DNA from: Mytilus edulis
Lineage: Eukaryota; Mollusca; Bivalvia; Mytilida; Mytilidae
Direction of reading: 5' to 3'
Assembly (NCBI RefSeq): GCF_963676685.1
Contig: NC_092350.1
Span: 65,837,674 to 65,901,673 of the forward strand
Length of the DNA stretch: 64,000 nt
The position numbers and the translations under genes are program-made. Below the pieces are notes generated by a model. That model ran no database searches. It was given only the letters and a program-made list of their open reading frames with translations, and was not told where the DNA came from. Below, in pieces: positions 61,761 through 64,000 of this stretch (the first letter of the stretch is position 1; each line of letters begins with the position of its first letter).

Positions 61761-62399
61761 CCAAAGTCGTCTTAGGGTGGTCACCGTCATTTAAGCAGTC
61801 TCTGGTAGGTGTTCACTATTAATTTCTTTTCTTTTTTGGCTTTTCATTAGTATTTCTATGTATATTTCTATATGTTTCTGAAGTAATTGGATTTTGTTTC
61901 GTATTTTATATATTAAATTACATCTTTGGTGAATCCTCTGTAATGTTTTATTGATAAAAATCTATATAACATAAAGACAAATATACAACTTGTATCAGGG
62001 TTTATATTCGAGGACAACGAAAATTTATGACAGCTTGAAGGGGTCATAGAATGGTATCTTTTCCCTCAGGCTTTATAGTGATTTTCAACTAAATTTAAAT
62101 ATTGAACCGACGGCTAGCAGTCGGTTGGATATTGAATATCAATTATCGAATGTCAAATAAAGGACAGACCGCTTACATACATATTTAAAACGGAATGAAA
62201 TGCTTTAGAAATTAGCAGAAACCGTGAAATTGTCGATTTCCGCTGTTAGATTGCATTTAACTAAGATTTAGAGATTTTTGGAACGTTTGAGTCTCACGCA
62301 GTTTTTTGGTTTTTAGACATATCGTCAAAATTGGCTGCTGGAAAAAAGTGGCTGCTATCTTGATTGGCCGATAAAAGTGGCTGCCAGCTTGAGTCTGGT

Positions 62400-62590
62400 A
62401 AATTAGGGCGTTAATTTTCTTGATTTTTTTTAGATTTTTCATGGCGGGACCTTTTTTACCCAACCATGCGGTATGGGTTTTTCTCATCATTAACGGCCGT
62501 ACGGTTATCAATAAATGCTTTCATCCACTTCATTTAAACTTTGGTTACGAGTTATCTCCGTGATAATCATACAACACCACATCTCCTTAA
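62400..62590 (+). repeat. Right half of the dispersed repeat split by the 14.6-kb element
   Basis: Continues the repeat left at 47802: aaattagggcgttaatttt, gcgggaccttttttaccc, cggccgtacggttatcaat, gttatctccgtgataatcat, accacatctcc. It starts with the second copy of the target duplication. Confidence 0.65.
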
Positions 62591-63419
62591 TCTTTAGATT
62601 TATACACTTCTCTAAAAACATGAATATGTACATGTATAGTTATATTAACTAATTTAGGGTGTATAAGAATAAGATGTTCAGGAAACAACAAATAATCAAT
62701 GTTCAAAACAGATCTTAAATGCACTGTAGTTTCTGTTGGTAAATTACAGGTGATCAATAAAAGATATTCAAACCAACTTGAACAAAAAAGGAGGCAATCA
62801 AAATTAAGGACATACTAGATTAAAGAACGTGCAAGTTGGAATGTCAGTTGTTTTCTGAGAAATTTATCAAATAATCGAGTGAGTGCGATTTTTAATTTTT
62901 TAATTGTAGGTTTTTGTATATACAGATCATGGCTTTTCATATTTTGCAAAAGTCGCATTTATACACATACTGTATAATCTGTATAAGAATTTACAAAAAT
63001 GTAACTCAAGCATAGGCAATTGTGTATACCATTATTTTTATTCATTTTGATAATATAGAATATTATTTTTTTAAACTAATAAACTAAATATTCGTTTGAC
63101 TGTTTTTTTTAACGCCACTTCTAACACCGTTGTGCTATTTCGAGGCGGTAAAAATTTATTGGTTGAGGAAACAGAAGTGCCGGGAAAGAACTTCAGTAAA
63201 GAAGAACCTGATAATCCTAGTCATTCAATATTGGATGAATATAACTGTCATTTGCAAAACAGGCTAGTAATACAGCAATCTAATAAGACCTATCGGTCAC
63301 TGAGCCCCCTCCCTTGCCCCCACCCCAAACTTTTGAACTGAGTAAAAAATAAAAATACACTAATATCACTTCATACTGAACATGGTGAGATTAACACAAA
63401 AAACTGTAAACCACACTAT
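62591..63419. other. Gene-free stretch
   Basis: No exon convincingly supported. An open stretch 63096-63341 (ATSNTVVLFRGGKNLLVEET) has no recognisable domain and no clear splice sites. Confidence 0.35.
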
Positions 63420-63490
63420 ACTGTATGGGCTTTTTTCATTGTTGAAGGCCCTACGGTGACCTATATTTGTTAATTATTTCTGTGTCACGT
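63420..63490 (+). repeat. Dispersed mussel repeat fragment overlapping a coding end
   Basis: It reads ctgtatgggcttttttcatt, gttgaaggccctacggtgac, ctatatttgttaatt and ctgtgtca, matching the family at 11075-11225. It overlaps the last dozen codons and stop of the actinoporin-like exon on the other strand. Confidence 0.75.
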
Positions 63491-63876
63491 TTTTTCTGTT
63501 TGTCGAGTTCATTTGTAATTGATGGCGCAAGGTCTTCGTCGTTAATAGGTCTTATAACAATACGCGCTGTTGTCTTGTGACCGGTTCCCATGGTACCAGT
63601 AATTTCAAATCTCTCGTCAGCTATTTTAATTGTTGGTGTTTCATAGCGGTATTCGCCTCGCACAAAATTCAAACCTTGACTATTTCTTCCACTGTACATT
63701 TGACCGAACCAATTTTGATGAACGCCATAAAATGATTCCGTCAATCCAATTCCTAACACATTTTTGCTCCACCAAAAACTGTAAGGACAATTCCACATTA
63801 CAACAGCACGACGATCATTTATCAACCATGACGCTACTCCGTAGGTTCCAGAAAACCATGACGACTTGTGGGCTAT
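63451..63876 (-). CDS. Actinoporin-like pore-forming protein, terminal exon (partial, 141 codons in window)
   Basis: The exon runs from an acceptor (ttgtag, just above 63876) to a stop at 63451; upstream exons lie beyond the window edge. The frame reads IAHKSSWFSGTYGVASWLIN, then RRAVVMWNCPYSFWWSKN, LGIGLTESFYGVHQNWFGQM, later FEITGTMGTGHKTTARIVIR. The VMW-x-PY-x-WW aromatic cluster and the C-terminal GTM...ARI-I-I strand resemble the C-terminal half of actinoporin-like cytolysins, secreted beta-sandwich proteins that bind membranes through exposed aromatic residues and insert an N-terminal helix, which is not in this exon. Molluscs are known to have actinoporin-like genes. The tail after ARIVIRP (about 30 residues, KQKKRDTEIINKYRSP at the end) is longer than in typical family members and its last part is repeat-derived. 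No internal stop. Alternatives: another aerolysin-unrelated beta-sandwich lectin-like protein. Confidence 0.65.
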   Translation of the reverse strand: MAHKSSWFSGTYGVASWLINDRRAVVMWNCPYSFWWSKNVLGIGLTESFYGVHQNWFGQMYSGRNSQGLNFVRGEYRYETPTIKIADERFEITGTMGTGHKTTARIVIRPINDEDLAPSITNELDKQKKRDTEIINKYRSP

Positions 63877-63948
63877 CTACAATACATTAAAATATATGTT
63901 GAGGCAAACCATGACGACTAATGGGCTATCTACAATACACTTTTTGTG
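63855..63948 (-). repeat. Duplicated splice-acceptor/exon-start segment
   Basis: On the minus strand gtattgtagatagccca followed by agtcgtcatggttt occurs twice, about 55 bp apart (63855-63888 and about 63911-63945). The upstream copy runs into a stop (ATA GCC CAT TAG) in the coding frame, so the downstream copy should be the used acceptor. Confidence 0.6.
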
Positions 63949-64000
63949 CTGACAAGAATTATCATTGATATGGTTACATTTATGAATTAACTGTTTACAA

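Larger units (their letters stand above)
47803..62399. mobile_element. 14.6-kb satellite-armed inverted-repeat element with 9-bp target duplication
   Basis: The ends begin accagactcaagctggcagc and finish with its complement. The unique inverted arms are about 626 bp (47803-48428) and 639 bp (61761-62399) and highly similar. A perfect 9-bp direct repeat aaattaggg flanks the whole (47794-47802, 62400-62408). Inward of each arm lies an array of the same satellite, inverted between the two sides. The core (about 50400-56590) holds a decayed type B DNA polymerase, a coiled-coil frame, a mussel satellite insertion and a BEL/Pao 5' fragment. No transposase is recognisable. A 9-bp duplication suggests a Mutator-like mechanism, but long arms and tandem arrays are also foldback-like features. 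Confidence 0.82.

Noticed and set aside
56684-61794. A family of 62-88 codon open frames repeated throughout the satellite array
   Set aside because: They follow the monomer period, differ only where the satellite differs and have no start context or domain. The same frames appear on the other strand in the inverted left array. By-product of repetition.
47803-62399. Classifying the 14.6-kb unit simply as a Maverick/Polinton
   Set aside because: A polymerase relic is present, but the target duplication is 9 bp, not 6, the ends do not start AG, and no capsid, ATPase or integrase was recognised by eye.
63096-63341. Coding exon at the right edge on the plus strand
   Set aside because: Open but with no domain, no convincing splice sites and a Pro-rich end over a C-rich tract; insufficient evidence.

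Overview
The window looks like AT-rich nuclear DNA of a bivalve mollusc, most likely a mytilid mussel. The reasons are spliced genes with GT-AG introns, homopolymer and microsatellite tracts, very long gene-poor stretches, and several dispersed repeats I recognise from mussel genomic sequence (the short repeat whose tail reads ttgtctcattggcaatcat, the '...taatgcccat...ggggcataaa' repeat, and the 'gacgcgcgtttcgtct' satellite). Nothing in it is bacterial. Species assignment is inference from memory, not from a search.

Layout. 1-6.5 kb: a six-exon gene on the minus strand (my splice model; every junction keeps frame, 293 aa), with two small inverted-repeat transposons in its introns. 7.2-8.7 kb: a nested stack of small elements whose ends are built from iterated 13-16 bp phrases. 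14.1-20.9 kb: an intact four-exon TNP2-type (CACTA/EnSpm-related) transposase gene, 958 aa. 22-31 kb: mostly gene-free, with a SINE fragment, a foldback hairpin, a second phrase-type element and a seven-copy 196-bp tandem array. 31.8-35.1 kb: a 3.26-kb near-perfect palindrome made of two head-to-head, 5'-truncated Penelope-like elements that keep the GIY-YIG endonuclease end, followed by two tRNA-derived SINEs. 38-39.7 kb: a PIF/Harbinger-like MITE inside a dispersed repeat and two 'AACGGA' phrase elements. 39,944-45,185: a 5.24-kb element with ~75-bp terminal inverted repeats and a 6-bp target duplication that carries two convergent genes, a spliced seven-finger C2H2 protein and an unrecognised 408-aa protein. 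47,803-62,399: a 14.6-kb element with ~630-bp inverted ends, a 9-bp target duplication, two inverted satellite arrays of different higher-order structure, and a core holding a decayed type B DNA polymerase and a decayed BEL/Pao 5' end. 63.4-64 kb: the last exon of an actinoporin-like gene whose stop codon lies in a dispersed repeat.

How it fits together. Most of the window is mobile DNA at different ages. The three best-supported protein genes (six-exon gene, TNP2 transposase, ZNF/408-aa pair) all look transposon-linked or transposon-like; the only clear host gene is the actinoporin-like exon at the right edge. The strongest candidates for something undescribed are the 5.24-kb two-gene element and the 14.6-kb satellite-armed element. 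Both are defined by direct sequence evidence (inverted ends plus target duplications); their classification is inference.
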